Assembly: GCA_021018815.1 (NCBI GenBank)
Contig: JAITYX010000062.1
Span: forward strand, 835,501-899,500
Origin: Talinum fruticosum
Lineage: Eukaryota; Streptophyta; Magnoliopsida; Caryophyllales; Talinaceae
Reading direction: 5' to 3'
Length of the DNA stretch: 64,000 bases
The position numbers and the translations under genes were made by a program. Shown here one piece after another: positions 47,394 through 59,631 of this stretch (positions within the stretch are counted from its first letter, which is position 1; each line of letters begins with the position of its first letter). The notes below the pieces were generated by a model. That model ran no database searches and was not told where the DNA came from. It saw only the letters and a program-made list of their open reading frames with translations.

Positions 47394-48751
47394 TGATAAA
47401 CCGAAATTTTACGTGCTTTTTCATTCTCTTATTGGCTAATTTCGACACTTCAAAGGCCCTCTCACCTAAATTCTTATTTGATTTCGCTTACTTTCTTCAT
47501 TTATGATTAAAGTGTGCGAATTTCTATGTTTTGAGGTAATCCCGCCTTTTATGATGAAGAATACGTCTTTCAAAGTGCTAAGGAAAAGAGCGGGAGGCCA
47601 TAGAAGGTCGGAGAGCGAAGAAAGAGGTCAAGCCAAGTTAGCACGAGGTTGTAGCACTGGCTGTGCTGAAGAAAAGAAGGAAAAGCGGACCTAGCACAGG
47701 CTGTGCTTCGAAGCGGAAGAGGTCGGCACGAGGCCATGCTAGGAATTCGAAAATCAGTCGAAGGCACCGTGAGCTGGCACGGGTTAAGCACGGTTTCAGC
47801 ACAGGCCATGCTAAGAATTTGAGATTTAATTGAAGAAGTCGTGAGCTTGCACGGGTTCAAGCATCGGTCGTGCCAATCGGCAGCTTACGTTTTTCGCATC
47901 TTTTATTCCGAAGCTGTCATTTTTCGGTACGGACTTTTTATGCTTCGTTTCTAGGCTAGTTTCTCTCTATGTTTAAGCACTTATTTTCCATTGTTAAGGG
48001 ATCAAAGCTTGGAGTTATTTTCATTTAATTGCAAGTTAATTCAAGTTTACGGTATTGTCATTCTTTTCTCTACTTTTATCTTTCATTCTTTTTCGTTGTT
48101 CTTCTCTCGGTTCGTTGTCACATGTCATGAATATGTGTGGCTAAATTTCCAACTTAGGTTGAGGATTTTGCCACTAATATGCTAGTTTAATCGTAATTGA
48201 TGCTTTGATGCTAATTTGCAATTGTTTGATGAATTTCCGACTTGTTGATACTTGTGAATTGGTGTGAGGTTCGAGAGAATCCTACCTTTATTGTTTTTGG
48301 GAATTGAGTAGACTTCGAGAGAAGAGGCTTAGTTCTACTTCAACTTGTTGGATGATAACAATTTAAATATGAGAATAATTTAGGTTGTTATTAAGGGAAG
48401 AGTCGATAATCATGTAATTCTTTGGTTTTGATTGTGTGAGAACAACGATTAATTCAATTGAGTTAGCTTAATGACCTTCGAGAGAAGGCTTAGGTGGTCC
48501 GAAGCTGCATCGATTCCCTAGTTCATCGCAGTTGTGAATAGTGTAGAAGCATGTAATTAATATTGTTGGCATGTTAGCTTGGTAAATCCCTACCTAAGGT
48601 TTTCTTATCCGATTTTATCTCGTTTTTAGTGCTTGCATCACAAACAATTCCGAATTGTTCTTTTGCTTAGTTCATAAGGACATTGACCTTAGACTTGCAT
48701 GAGACCTAGCTCCCCGAGACCGACAACCGTACTCTCTATAGTACAACAACA
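47394..48751 (+). repeat. 5' LTR of the Athila element
   Basis: It is 1,358 bp. Its first third (about 47640-47880) contains GCACGGG/GTGC-rich repeats like those found after pol. It differs from the 3' LTR mostly at or beside CG dinucleotides. Confidence 0.92.
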
Positions 48752-48754
48752 AAA

Positions 48755-48774
48755 TGGCGCCGTTGCTTGGGAGC
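48755..48774 (+). other. Primer binding site (tRNA-Asp type)
   Basis: TGGCGCCGTTGC, three bases after the 5' LTR, matches the complement of the plant tRNA-Asp 3' end; the following bases diverge. This site is common in Athila and Tat elements. Confidence 0.85.
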
Positions 48775-48905
48775 TAGCGCCACTCCTTAGTTTAAGTAAC
48801 GTGACACTTTTGAATTGAGCTTTTTATTTTTCTTTATTTTTCTTCTTCCTTTTTGCTTTTATCTTTGCTTGAGCCTACTTACGTTTGGTATAGTTTCTTG
48901 AGTGT

Positions 48906-50267
48906 ATGCTTAGGAGGAATCATAGAGGTGAAGAACTAGCACCTCTTGATCCCGAAATTGAAGCAACCGTCGGGCGCATAAGTGGTACAGCTCGCAAGCA
49001 AAGAAAGAAGCAAAATATGGCTGGAACTCCACCCCCACCTCGTACCCTTCAATCCTACTCGGCTCCTTCAACGGGTACGGGAGGTTCCGCTATTGTGTTG
49101 CCCGATCTACCGGAGGGCACCAACTTTGATTTCAAGCCCGGTTTCATACACCTCATTGAGCGAGAATCAATTTAGAGGGTCACTGGTGGAGAACCCCATC
49201 AAGCACATCAACTCATTTCTTGAGCTTTGCGGTATGATCAAGATGGCGGGAGTAAATGACGAGTACCTTAGGTTGAAGTTCTTTCCTTTTTCCCTCACCG
49301 ATAAGGCAAAGAACTGGCTAGAGAATTGTGCTCCCAACTCTTTCCGCACATGGGCTGAGTTGAACCTTGCCTTTCTAAATCGGTTCTTTCCACCGGGCAA
49401 GGCTTCCAAGTTAAGGCTTGACATCCTCCAGTTCAAGCAACATTCCGGAGAGTCTTTGTTTGAAGCTTGGGAGCGGTTTAAAGCGATGCAGCGAGAGTGC
49501 CCTCATCATGGTATTCAACCATGGATGCTCACTCAAATTTTTTATGAGGGCTTTCGGACTCGGTGCGATTATCTCGTGGACAATGCTTCGGGGGTACCTT
49601 CATGAAGAAGACAACAGAGCAAGCTGATGCTTTGTTAGAGGAGATGGCCTCCAATGCCTACAATTGGGGCGTTGGAAGGGATGATCGTGAACGAGTCAAG
49701 CATAATGTGGATGCAGTGGCTCTTTGGGCCAACAAGGTAGAAGCTCTCACGTTGCAAATGGAGAAATTTGTAACAAACCCATCAATTGGCACTTCCTCTT
49801 CTTCCACCGCTCAAGAGATGGGGTATTCTTATGAAGCATGCGGTGGTCCTCATCCTCATTTGGAGTGTCATTCTAGCTTCTCTACATCCGAGCAAGCTAA
49901 TGCTCTCCACAATTTCCCTCCTAGACCACCACCACAAAACAATCCCTATTCTCATACCTATAACCCCGGTTGGAAAAATCATCCCAATTTCTCCTACCGC
50001 AACAACAATCCCCATCCTCACCAAAATCCGTCTCAACCACCCGGTTTCCATCCACCACCACAAAACCGGCCTCCCATTTCATACAATCCTCCTCACCCCA
50101 ATAATCCTCCTCCTCCACCTCTACAGAAATCTAACCTTGAAACTCTCATGGAAGGTTTCATCCAAGCCCAAACCAAGACTAATGAGCAATTATCTACTCA
50201 TCAAAAGATGTTAGAGACCCAAATTGCACAAATTGCTCAACAAGTGAACCACCTTACCCAATCCTAA
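48906..50267 (+). pseudogene. Athila gag
   Basis: The frame from 48906 opens MLRRNHRGEELAPLDPEIEA. A shift near 49165 leads into the Retrotrans_gag domain (49170-49600): ENPIKHINSFLELCGMIKM, LRLKFFPFSLTDKAKNWLEN, FLNRFFPPGKASKLR and SLFEAWERFKAMQRECPHHG. After another shift near 49590 the frame 49563-50267 gives the end of the domain (ADALLEEMASNAYNW) and a long Pro/His/Asn-rich tail with a Gln-rich end. No intact CCHC knuckle is seen; one Cys-containing piece (YEACGGPHPHLECH) may be its remnant. Gag would build the particle. Two shifts block it here. Confidence 0.85.
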
Positions 50268-50459
50268 GGGAAGTTGCCAGCACAACCCGAGCCAAATCCT
50301 AAAGGGCATATCAATGCCATTATCTTGAGGAGCGGGAAGGAGTTAGAGGGACCTAAGGTGAGCCAAATGGGGAGGGAGAAGGAGAGCGAGGATGCGCATG
50401 ATGTTGTGAAGGACGGTGTTATTGAGGGTGATGCTTAGGAGAGTGAAAAGAAGCCAGTT

Positions 50460-51492
50460 TTGATTCAGAGTTCATCCATGCCATCACCTAAACCTTACAA
50501 GCCTCCCATTCCATTTCCACAACGGCTTGTGAAGGCGAAAGAGGAAAAGAAGTTTTCTAGATTTATTGAGATGTTGAAGAAGCTGCACATCAACATTCCC
50601 TTTTTAGAAGCCATCACCGATATGCCATTCTATGCAAAATTTTTGAAGGAGATGCTTTCTAACAAAGGGAAATTGTTAGAACATGCCACTTGTTTCTCTC
50701 ACGAGGAGTGCAGTGCAATTATCCAAAACAAGCTACCCCAAAGCTTTCGATCCGGGTAGTTTTACCATACCATGCTCTGTGGGAGATGTAGCCATTAGTA
50801 AGGCTTTGTGTGATCTTGGAGCAAGTGTTAGCCTTATGCCCTACTCCATCTGTAAGCGCCTTCAAATGGGAGAGTTGAAGCCAACCACTATTTCTCTTCG
50901 GTTGGCGGATCGATCTGTCAAATTCCCCAATGGACTTCTAGAAGATGTGCCACTTCAAGTCGGGAAATTCTTCATCCCATGCGACTTTGTTGTTATGGAA
51001 ATGGCCAAAGATGCACAAATTCCAATCATTTTGGGAAGGCCTTTTCTCGCTACTCTCTGGAGCCATGATTGATGTAAAGAACGGCAAACTATCATTGCAT
51101 GTTGGGGAAGAGAAGGTGGAGTTTAATCTCACCAAGTCTATGTCCACCCCCGCTCTCGAAGACACATGTTGTAGGGTGGATGTGTTGGAGCAAATCATAT
51201 ATGATGAGTGGCTACCACATCGGCATGTGCGAGATCTTTTGGAGGCATGCATAACGGGTGATGGTTCTAAAGGAAACTATGAGGAGGCAACACTCTATTC
51301 TGAGTTGTTAGATGTGGCTCCTCCATCCTTGTCAAAGCATGGGAGCCTAGACATATGCAACTTAGAAGCCACGGAGGCCAAGGACACCAAGGAAGTTCCC
51401 ATTCATGTCACCAAGGTAGAGCTCAAACCTCTACCCTCCCATCTCGAGTATGCATTTCTTGCTCCTAATGAGTCATTCCACTGTGATTATTA
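50460..51492 (+). pseudogene. Athila protease region
   Basis: The frame 50460-50759 gives an Athila-type linker (FLEAITDMPFYAKFLKEMLS and LEHATCFSHEECSAIIQNKL). A shifted frame (50683-51072) holds the aspartic protease with ALCDLGASVSLMPYSIC; the catalytic triplet is D-L-G (50812-50820), the usual Athila form. IPIILGRPFLAT near 51020 is the C-terminal ILGRPFL motif. A further shift near 51060 leads to 50945-51493 with AMIDVKNGKLSLHVGEEKVE. The protease would cut the polyprotein. Three overlapping frames are used, so one or two base changes separate it from an open chain. Confidence 0.85.
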
Positions 51493-53110
51493 ATGCTTGA
51501 ATTACGTGGCACTCGGCTTGAAAACCTTCTCAATGTGCTTCGAAAGCATAGAAGTGCCATTGGTTATAGCATCGATGATCTCAAGGGAATTAGTCCATCC
51601 TTACGTATGCATACAATTGATCTTGACGACGGTCATAAGCCCTCTAGACAACCTCAAAGGCGATTGAATCCCAATATGCAAGAGGTTGTCAAAAAGGAAG
51701 TTGTCAAGTCGCTACGGCTGGGATTATTTATCCTATTGCAAATAGTGATTGGGTAAGTCCGGTCCAAGTAGTACCCAAAAAGGGGTATGACCGTGGTCAA
51801 GAATGAGGCTAATGAGCTCATTTCCACTAGGACGATTCTACGGGTGGCGCATGTGTATAGACTATAGAAGATTGAATCAAGCCACCCGGAAGGACCACTT
51901 CCCCTCCCATTTATTGACCAAATGTTGGAGAGATTAGCCAGGCATTCATACTTTTGTTATTTGGATGGTTTTTCCGGTTTTTTCAAATCCCTATACATCC
52001 AAATGATCAAGAGAAGACCACCTTCACATGCCCCTATGGTACCTTTGCGTATCGTAGGATGCCTTTTGGTTTATGTAATGCCCAGGCCACTTTCCAACGA
52101 TGTATGATGGCTATTTTTTCCGATTTCATAGAACACATTGTGGAAGTCTTCATGGATGACTTCTTTGTTTACTGGTAGCACTTTTGACACTTGTTTACAA
52201 AATCTTGAGAAAGTGCTACGTAGATGTGAGGAAGTAAACCTAGTTTTGAATTGGGAAAAATGTCATTTCCTGGTACAAGAGGGCGTTGTTTTGGGTCATG
52301 TTGTGTCTAATCGGGGCATCGAGGTCGATCGAGCAAAAATTGAGGTTATTGAAAAGCTACCTCCCCTAGTTCCGTCAAGGGGGTGAGGAGTTTCCTTGGT
52401 CATGCCGGCTTTTACCGCGGCTTTATTAAGGACTTCTCCAAAATTGCTAAGCCTCTAACTCGGCTCTTCACCAAAGATGTCCCATTTGATTTTACTAACG
52501 AATGTCATAAAGCTTTTCTCAGCATAAAGGAAGCATTGATTTACGCCCTATCATCCAACCGCCGATCTGGAATCTTCCCTTTGAGATTATGTACGACGCA
52601 AGTGATCACGCGGTTGGAGCTGTGTTAGGGCAGCGAAGGGACAAGAAGCCTCATGTCATTTATTATGCGAGCAAGACACTTGATGGAGCCCAATAAAATT
52701 ACACCACAACAGAGAAGGAGTTGTTGGCCGTGGTGTATGCTATTGAGAAGTTTCGCCCCTATCTCCTATGCTCCAAGGTGATTGTTTTCACCGACCATGC
52801 TTGCTCTGAAGCATTTGCTTGGAGAAGAAGGATGCCAAGCCTCGTCTCATACGATGGATTCTTCTCTTGCAAGAATTTGATCCGGAAATACGAGATAAAG
52901 CGGGAGCGCGAGAATGTGGTAGCTGACCACTTATCCAGGCTCTTGGTAGAAAGTGATACTCGCCCCATTGACGATGCGTTTCTTGATGAGCATCTAATGG
53001 CGGCCATAACAGGAGAACTCCCTTGGTTCGCCGACATCGTCAATTATCTCGTTGCTGGAGTTTTACCACCCGACATGAGTTACCACCGAGAAGAAGAAGT
53101 TCCTCCATGA
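51493..53110 (+). pseudogene. Athila reverse transcriptase and RNase H
   Basis: RT begins near 51530 (LRKHRSAIGYSIDDLKGISP, HTIDLDDGHKPSRQPQRRLN). After frame changes it continues with the primer-grip side (GTFAYRRMPFGLCNAQATFQ, about 52040) and the active site FMDD at 52149-52160, the Athila form of YxDD. 52180-52386 gives RCEEVNLVLNWEKCHFLV and 52383-52628 RSFLGHAGFYRGFIKDFSKI. RNase H follows with KPHVIYYASKTLDGAQ, an in-frame stop, and EKELLAVVYAIEKFRPYLL (52700-52760), ending near VVADHLSRL (about 52930). At least five frame changes or stops occur. Confidence 0.86.
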
Positions 53111-54391
53111 CATCAGATTTTACTCTTGGGATGATCCTTACCTTTTTCGGTTTTGCAATGACGGCATTTTTCGAAGGTGTATTCCCCACGCGAAGTCCCG
53201 AGAATCATTTCACATTTTCATGATCAACCTTGTGGTGGGCATGGAAGTACTTCTCGGACTCGCTGCTAAGGTACTTCAAGCCGGTTTTTATTGGCCCTCC
53301 TTGTTTAAAGATGTTCATTCTTATGTGAAGGGTCTGTGATAGATGTCAAAGGGCGGTAACATTTCCAGTAAGAATGAGATGCCCTTAAATTATATTCTAG
53401 AGATTGAGGTATTTGATGTTTGGGGCATTGACTTTATGGGACCATTTCCTTCCTCGAGGGGCATAAGTTTATTTTGGTGGCGGTAGACTATGTATCCAAA
53501 TGGGTTGAAGCCGTTGCTAGTCCCACTAATGATGCTCGAGTCGTTTCTCGATTTTTCAAGAAGACCATATTTCCCGGGTTTGGGGTGCCTCAAGTGGTGA
53601 TTAGTGACAATGGGACACACTTCATTGAGAAGAAATTTGAGGCTTTGCTAGCTAAATATGGTGTGTCACATAAAAGTGGTTTGGCCTATCATCCACAAAC
53701 TAGCGGCTAAGTGGAAATTTCCAACCGTGAAATCAAGCACATTTTGGAGAGAACAGTTGCTAGTTCCGAGGAAAGATTGGGCGGATAAACTTGATGATGC
53801 TCTTTGGGCTTATCGGACGGCCTTTAAAACCCCAATTGGTACTACTCCCTATTGTTTGGTATATGGGAAGCCTTGCATTTCCACTGTTGAGCTTGAGTTT
53901 AGGACTCATTGGGCGGTGCGACATCTCAACTTTGATTTGCAAGCAGCGGGGGACAAAAGACTGTTCCAACTCAATGAACTAGATGAGATTCGGAGAGATG
54001 CTTACGATAACTCTATGATTTACAAGGAGTGCATGAAGGCTTGGCATGACAAAAATATCAATAGACGGGAGTTTCATGTGGGTGATTTGGTACTATTGTT
54101 CAATTCCAGCTGAAACTCTTTTACGGCAAGCTCCACTCTCGATGGTCCGGTCCATATAAAGTCTTCAAAGTGCATCCTTTTGGGGTTGTCAAAATAGGTC
54201 GTGGTGATGAAACCGATACATTCAAGGTGAACGGCTCAAGACTCAAGCACTATCTCCAAGGAGAGCCTATTCCGGGCGGTTTCAAGCACTCTTTCCCCCA
54301 TTTCAAATGGTTAAGGAGTTTTGGTCAAGCTCGGGACCTTAAACAAGCGCTTCTTGGGAGGCAACCCAAGTTTTCTAGCTTTCTAGTTTAG
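53111..54391 (+). pseudogene. Athila integrase
   Basis: The zinc-binding segment lies in broken frames near 53200-53350. The core shows [14 protein letters not shown] (about 53420, first Asp), [20 protein letters not shown], then [20 protein letters not shown] (second Asp, about 53600) and [10 protein letters not shown] with a stop in place of the residue before VE (about 53705). 53770-54113 gives WADKLDDALWAYRTAFKTPI and a linker, and 54170-54260 a C-terminal segment (SRLKHYLQGEPIP). No chromodomain is present, as expected of Athila. A stop at about 53708 and later shifts inactivate it. Confidence 0.86.
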
Positions 54392-54397
54392 ATTATT

Positions 54398-54860
54398 AAA
54401 AAAAAAAAAAAAAAAGTGTTGTACAGTTGAATTTATTCACAATGCCGGGGCCGGCACGGGTGAAGCACGGGTGTGGCACGGGTCGTGCGACCTACCCGGA
54501 TCAAATTTTTAGAATTGCCGTGGGTTGGCACGGGTTTAGCACGGGTACCACACGGGTTGTGCACTTGCCCGGATGACTTTTTCCGGAATTGCCGCATGCT
54601 TGGCACGGTTGCAGGCCACGGGTTGTGCGCTTGGCAAGACTTATTTTCCGAAAAGCCGTATGCTTGGCACGAGTGCGGCACGGTGGAAGCACGAGGTTGT
54701 GCGACTTACCCGGACAAATTTTTCCGGAATTACCGTGGGTCGGCACGGATGCGGCACGGTTTTAGCACGGGTTGTGCGCTTTCCCGGATGAAATTTTTCG
54801 AACAGTACGTGGGGTGGCACGAGGTTACGCACGGGTAAAGCATCTGGTCGTGCGACGCAA
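54398..54860 (+). repeat. Post-pol A-run and ~75-bp tandem repeats of the Athila element
   Basis: An A-run at about 54399-54415 follows pol. Then five to six diverged units of about 75-80 bp run from 54448 to 54855. Each contains GGCACGGG, AGCACGGGTTGTGCG, CCCGGATGA.TTTTTCCGGAAT in short blocks and CCGTGGG-like ends. The same GCACGGG/GTGC words occur in both LTRs. Units are not a multiple of three, and the open frames through them are artefacts of the repeat. Confidence 0.82.
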
Positions 54861-55295
54861 TTGCCCAGATTGAAATTCGCGGTTTTATGTTTTCTCCTTC
54901 CATTCTTTCACTTTCTTCCTCCCCAAAACCCTACGCACTGCCGTGCTTCCCCTTCCCCACACCATGCCTCCTCTCCCTTGCCCTCGAAGCTCTCCATTCC
55001 TTCCACTCGACCTTCAATCACCATCTCCAGCCCGATTTTCGCCCTCACCATCTCCATTTCTCACGCCGTCCCACCCAATTCTGCGGTTTTCTCTCTCCTC
55101 GAGTTCTTCCTCCATTGTTGAACTTTTGAAGCTTGAGGTGCAAGCGACCTAGCCATTGAAGTTGTTGCGGATCGTGGTAACGCCGATTTCGCGCCCTTCC
55201 GCCCGTTTTTGTGGGTTTTCTTCCCACATTTGGGGGCTCCCACGGAGGTTCCGTTTTTCGAGCTTCGTTTTCCTCTGCTACCTTCACGCCCGGCC

Positions 55296-56680
55296 ATGGC
55301 TCCTTCAAAGCGAGCTCGAACACTACCGGGGTCATCTTCACGCCGGGGTGCTCCACCCGAGGTAATTCTTCCGACCCCTTTGGTATCGTTTTCTCCGAGT
55401 GATGTTTAGTATGATCGATACGGAAAGTTAGAATCCCGTTCTATTAGTGCCCCAAGACACTTTGATGTTGAATTTTTGAAATCTATTGATCTTTGGGATG
55501 ACTTGTGTCAATTGCTTAATGTTTTGGGATTACTTGAGTTTGCTACCGATGTTCGGTGGGGAGTCCACGAGGGGTTAGTTCGGGAATTTTATAGTTCATT
55601 CAAGTTTGAGGATAGGAGAAAAGGCCAATTGGGCATACCGGAGGTTTCATTTCGTCTTTTTAATCAAGATTTTGGGATGTCTAGTGAGGAATTCATCGCC
55701 GTCTTCATATCAATTATCGGGGTGTTACTGGCAAGGATATGGAAGGTTACCGGCCTACTCGATTTCTACATGTCCATTACTTGTGATGAGCGCCCGTTGT
55801 ATTTTGTGGGCTCTCCTGATATGCGCGAGGCCACGGACTATGATGCACGGCAAACTAAAGCCACCGCTTTTGCAACCCTATCATTCGCATTCTGCAACGG
55901 TTCCTTGCCCATTACTGTGTTTGCCGGGGTGATGGCCACAACACCGTGCGCAATGATGAACTTTTCCTGATTTGGGCTGCTCTGCATGGTCATCACGTGA
56001 ACTATGGCATCCATCTTCTTGCTCATATCCAGTCCCAATGTTCTAGTGGTAGCGCTGTCCTTGCCCATGGTGGGGTGATCACGGCACTTGCCGTCGGTTT
56101 GGAGCTCGACATCTCGATATTACCCATCCTCCATTGCGGCTCCGTCATCGACGGACGTGCCTTGGTCCACATGGATATTCGGAGTGTCTCAACAGCATTT
56201 ACTGGGTCCGTCACCACCGAAGGCTTTTCTTTGCTCTCCCCAATAACGGCCGCACTACCATAACCGATATGGCCAACTTGTGCTATTCTCGGGCCATCGT
56301 TGCGGGCCAATCCCATCACCGGGGCACCTCCTCTTACGCACCGACCACACCACTGCGGATACCGGTGCCGAGGAGCCTCCTCCTTTTCCTCCACCGCTGA
56401 GCCCACCATGTTCCGGACCATCCTTGATCGGCTCGATCGGCTTCATGTGGGGCGAGGAGAGGCTGCGCGACATGATGGTCTCCAATAATCGAGCCTTAGG
56501 AGTCTTGACGGTAGAGTCGGTCACCTGGAGCACCTTGCCCATTACGCCTACTATCATTATGGGGTGCCACATCCTCCTTCCGACCGGACGCCGCCGGCAC
56601 ATCCAGAGTCCGAGTGACCCCGTTGTGAGTTTCCCCTTCCCTCCTTTGCTCATTTCGATTTTTGCTTTTCATTGAGGACA
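55296..56680 (+). pseudogene. Athila third ORF (ATHILA ORF-1-like / env-like position)
   Basis: The ATG at 55296 opens MAPSKRARTLPGSSSRRGAP, a basic start that could act as a nuclear signal. After a shift near 55405 the frame 55476-55970 gives LVREFYSSFKFEDRRKGQLG, VSFRLFNQDFGMSSEEF and ITCDERPLYFVG. The next frame (55946-56263) continues with NDELFLIWAALHGHHVNYGI and VLAHGGVITALAVGLEL. These fit the plant transposon protein family found after pol in Athila elements. A Pro/His-rich tail reaches about 56680. No signal peptide or membrane anchor is visible. Function is unknown. A 55-kb-type leader with CT-rich sequence (54880-55290) precedes it. Confidence 0.7.
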
Positions 56681-56691
56681 ATGAAAGTCCT

Positions 56692-56706
56692 AAGCATGGG
56701 GGGTTT
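56692..56706 (+). other. Second, internal polypurine-tract-like site
   Basis: CTAAGCATGGGGGGT, preceded by ATTGAGGACAATG, is a near copy of the true tract 1.5 kb downstream. It lies right after the third ORF. Confidence 0.7.
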
Positions 56707-58190
56707 GCTTATAAATGATGATTTTTCATGTGTTAGTTGTACATATTAGTTTAGGTTGTACATTTTAACTATCATTTTCACTTAGGTTTGCATTCGAGTC
56801 ACTTTTTAGTCGGTTTTCAAAAAAATAAAAAAACAAAATCCTCCTATGATGAACATTTGAAGGAAGTGTGCACTTGATTTCTCATAGGAAGTGTGTACTT
56901 TGGGATTTTTGGCTTGGTTTGGATGATGAAAGAGACTTGGTTGTTAAATTGATTGAGATTGATTGTCCGATTTATCTAGTCTTGAACAATTCTTGTGCAT
57001 AATTGTGAAATTCATATGTTTGGTACATCAAATGAACTAGTTGTTGTGATTGTGGTAGAAATAACTTCGTGAGACTCTTTTGTGCCTTAACGACTACCAT
57101 TTTTGTAGTCTCATTTCTCATGAGTGTTACTTTCCCATGCTTGCAACTCTAGAACTTGCCATCTTTCTCTTCAAAATCACATTTGACACATGCATGTTGA
57201 CCAAGAGGATAGAGGCATTCATTTCGATAGACCACATGAGCCAAATAGCCACCCGAATGTTATATATCCTTTGTTTCAAACCCTTCAAGCCTTCCCCTTC
57301 CCTTGCACTAACCTTGCTCAATATACCTTTGGCCTTTTTCATTCTTTCCCATCCTTAAGCCTTGGTCTAGTGGAGCATTTCTATTGATTGGGAATTTGTT
57401 GGGTGATACCTTGTTGGTGGAGATTGGTTTATTGGTTAATTGAAGGAGTTGTGAATGGAGATGGATTTTAGTTTTAATCATTCATGCTTACCTTGCTTAA
57501 TTTACTTGTAAAGTTTTTTTTTAAAAAAAGAAGAAAAAAAGAAGAAAATCAGAAAAAGAAGAGTTAAAAAAAAAAAGGAATAAAGTGTTGTAAGCATGAA
57601 TGGCGTTTGTGTTGAGAAATCTCCGCTCCTTTGTTACTTGAAGCTTGGTGTGATGTGGTATTATGATTAGATGTTTGGAGGTGTGACGTTGTTGTAGTGG
57701 AAAGTGTTGTGCTCCCTAGCTCGGCTACTAAGCTCCACATTCCTAAATACTTTTCCCTCCTTTCCCTTAGCCCAAGCCTCATTACAACCTTCTTTAAAGT
57801 CCTCTTGATTGGAAAACTTGCATGGTTTGTCTCTAATGGTGGAGAATCGAGATATTTGGCAAGCTTATGGTAGTGTGTAGGTGTTGGGAGAGTTTTGAGT
57901 GAACCATAATACTTTTACAAACACATGAGGGGAGCGTTCCACATACCCTAAAGTGATGTCTTACCAATCCCAACTAGTTCGCCAAGCATTTGTATGGAAC
58001 TTGATTGTATTTGGGTTGGGATAGATTGGTTGTGTTGCTACTAGACTTTGCAATCTTGCCAAGGATTCCTTTGTATATACTTGCTTTGGTTGTCTAGCGC
58101 GCCCCTTCACCGGAGGAGGGCGGTTTCGGTTTTCTACCTCCCCGTTTCTTTAGCACTTCATGATAGCCTTGCTTGAGGACAAGCAAGGAG
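56707..58190 (+). other. Non-coding 3' region of the Athila element
   Basis: I see no domain or long supported frame between the internal purine tract and the 3' tract. It holds an A/G-rich run (57519-57585) and ordinary mixed sequence. Confidence 0.6.
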
Positions 58191-58204
58191 TAAGCATGGG
58201 GGGT
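58191..58204 (+). other. Polypurine tract of the Athila element
   Basis: TAAGCATGGGGGGT lies directly before the 3' LTR and is preceded by CTTGAGGACAAGC. Confidence 0.82.
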
Positions 58205-59571
58205 TGATAAACCGGAATTTTACGTGCTTTTCCATTCTCTTATTGGCTAATTTCGACACTTCAAAGGCCCTCTCACCTAAATTCTTATTTGATTTCGCTT
58301 ACTTTCTTCATTTATGATTAAAATGTGCGAATTTCTATGTTTTGAGGTAATCCCGCCTTTTATGATGAAGAATACGTCTTTCAAAGTGCTAAGGAAAAGA
58401 GCAGGAGGCCATAGAAGGTCGGAGAGCGAAGAAAGAGGTCAAGCCAAGTTAGCACGAGGTTGTAGCACTGGCCGTGCTTGAAGAAAAGAAGGAAAGCGGA
58501 CCTAGCACGAGTCGTGCTCGAAGCGAAGAGGTCAGCACGAGGCCATGCTAGGAATTCGAAAATCAATCGAAGGCGCCGTGAGCTGGCACGGGTTAAGCAC
58601 GGTTTCAGCACGAGGCCATGCTAAGAATTTGAGATTTAATTGGAGAAGCCGTGAGCTTGCACGGGTGCAGCATGGGTTCAAGCATCGGTCGTGCCAATCG
58701 GCAGCTTACGTTTTTGTGCATCTTTTATTCCGAAGCTGTCATTTTTCGATACGGACTTTTTATGCTTCGTTTCTAGGCTAGTTTCTCTCTATGTTTAAGC
58801 ACTTATTTTCCATTGTTAAGGGATCAAAGCTTGGAGTTATTTTCATTTAATCGCAAGTTAATTCAAGTTTACGGTATTGTCATTCTTTTCTCTACTTTTA
58901 TCTTTCATTCTTTTTGCTTGTTCTTCTCTCGGTTTGCTGTCACATGTCATGAATATGTGTGGCTAAATTTCCAACTTAGGTTGAGGATTTTGCCACTAAT
59001 ATGCTAGTTTAATCGTAATTGATGCTTTGATGCTAATTTGCAATTGTTTGATGAATTTCCGACTTGTTGATACTTGTGAATTGGTGTGAGGTTCGAGAGA
59101 ATCCTACCTTTATTGTTTTTGGGAATTGAGTAGACTTCGAGAGAAGAGGCTTAGTTCTACTTCAACTTGTTGGATGATAACAATTTAGATATGAGAATAA
59201 TTTAGGTTGTTATTAAGGGAAGAGTCGATAATCATGTAATTCTTTGGTTTTGATTGTGTGAGAACAACAGTTAATTCGGTTGAGTTAGCTTAATGACCTT
59301 CGAGAGAAGGCTTAGGTGGTCCGAACTGTATCGATTCCCTAGTTTATCGCAGTTGTGAATAGTGTAGAAGCATGTAATTAAGATTGTTGGCATGTTAGCT
59401 TGGTAAATCCCTACCTAAGGTTTTCTTATCCGATTTTATCTCGTTTTTAGTGCTTGCATCACAAACAATTCTGAATTGTTTTTTGCTTAGTTCATAAGGA
59501 CATTGACCTTAGACTTGCATGAGACCTAGCTCCCTGAGACCGACAACCGTACTCTTTATAGTACAACAACA
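58205..59571 (+). repeat. 3' LTR of the Athila element
   Basis: It is 1,367 bp and near identical to the 5' LTR, with about a dozen extra bases (GCACGGGTGCAGCATGGG) near 58660. It is flanked by ATCGT on the right. Confidence 0.92.
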
Positions 59572-59631
59572 ATCGTATTCCCATACCGAAGCTTGCTTAG
59601 CATAATTTGTGAACTGAGAATGAGGAACTTC

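Larger units (their letters stand above)
47394..59571 (+). mobile_element. Athila-lineage Ty3/gypsy retrotransposon, near complete, TSD ATCGT
   Basis: Two long LTRs (47394-48751 and 58205-59571) begin TGATAAACCG and end ACAACAACA. ATCGT flanks both sides (47389-47393 and 59572-59576). A tRNA-Asp-type primer site follows the 5' LTR, and a polypurine tract precedes the 3' LTR. The order is gag, protease, RT, RNase H, integrase, as in gypsy, then tandem repeats and a third ORF of Athila type. The stretch 56690-58190 is non-coding. The LTRs are very alike, so the insertion is fairly recent, yet the frames contain many small shifts. Confidence 0.92.

Noticed and set aside
54433..54838. Several frames through the post-pol repeats
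   Set aside because: All six frames are open because of the repeat composition; units are not multiples of three.
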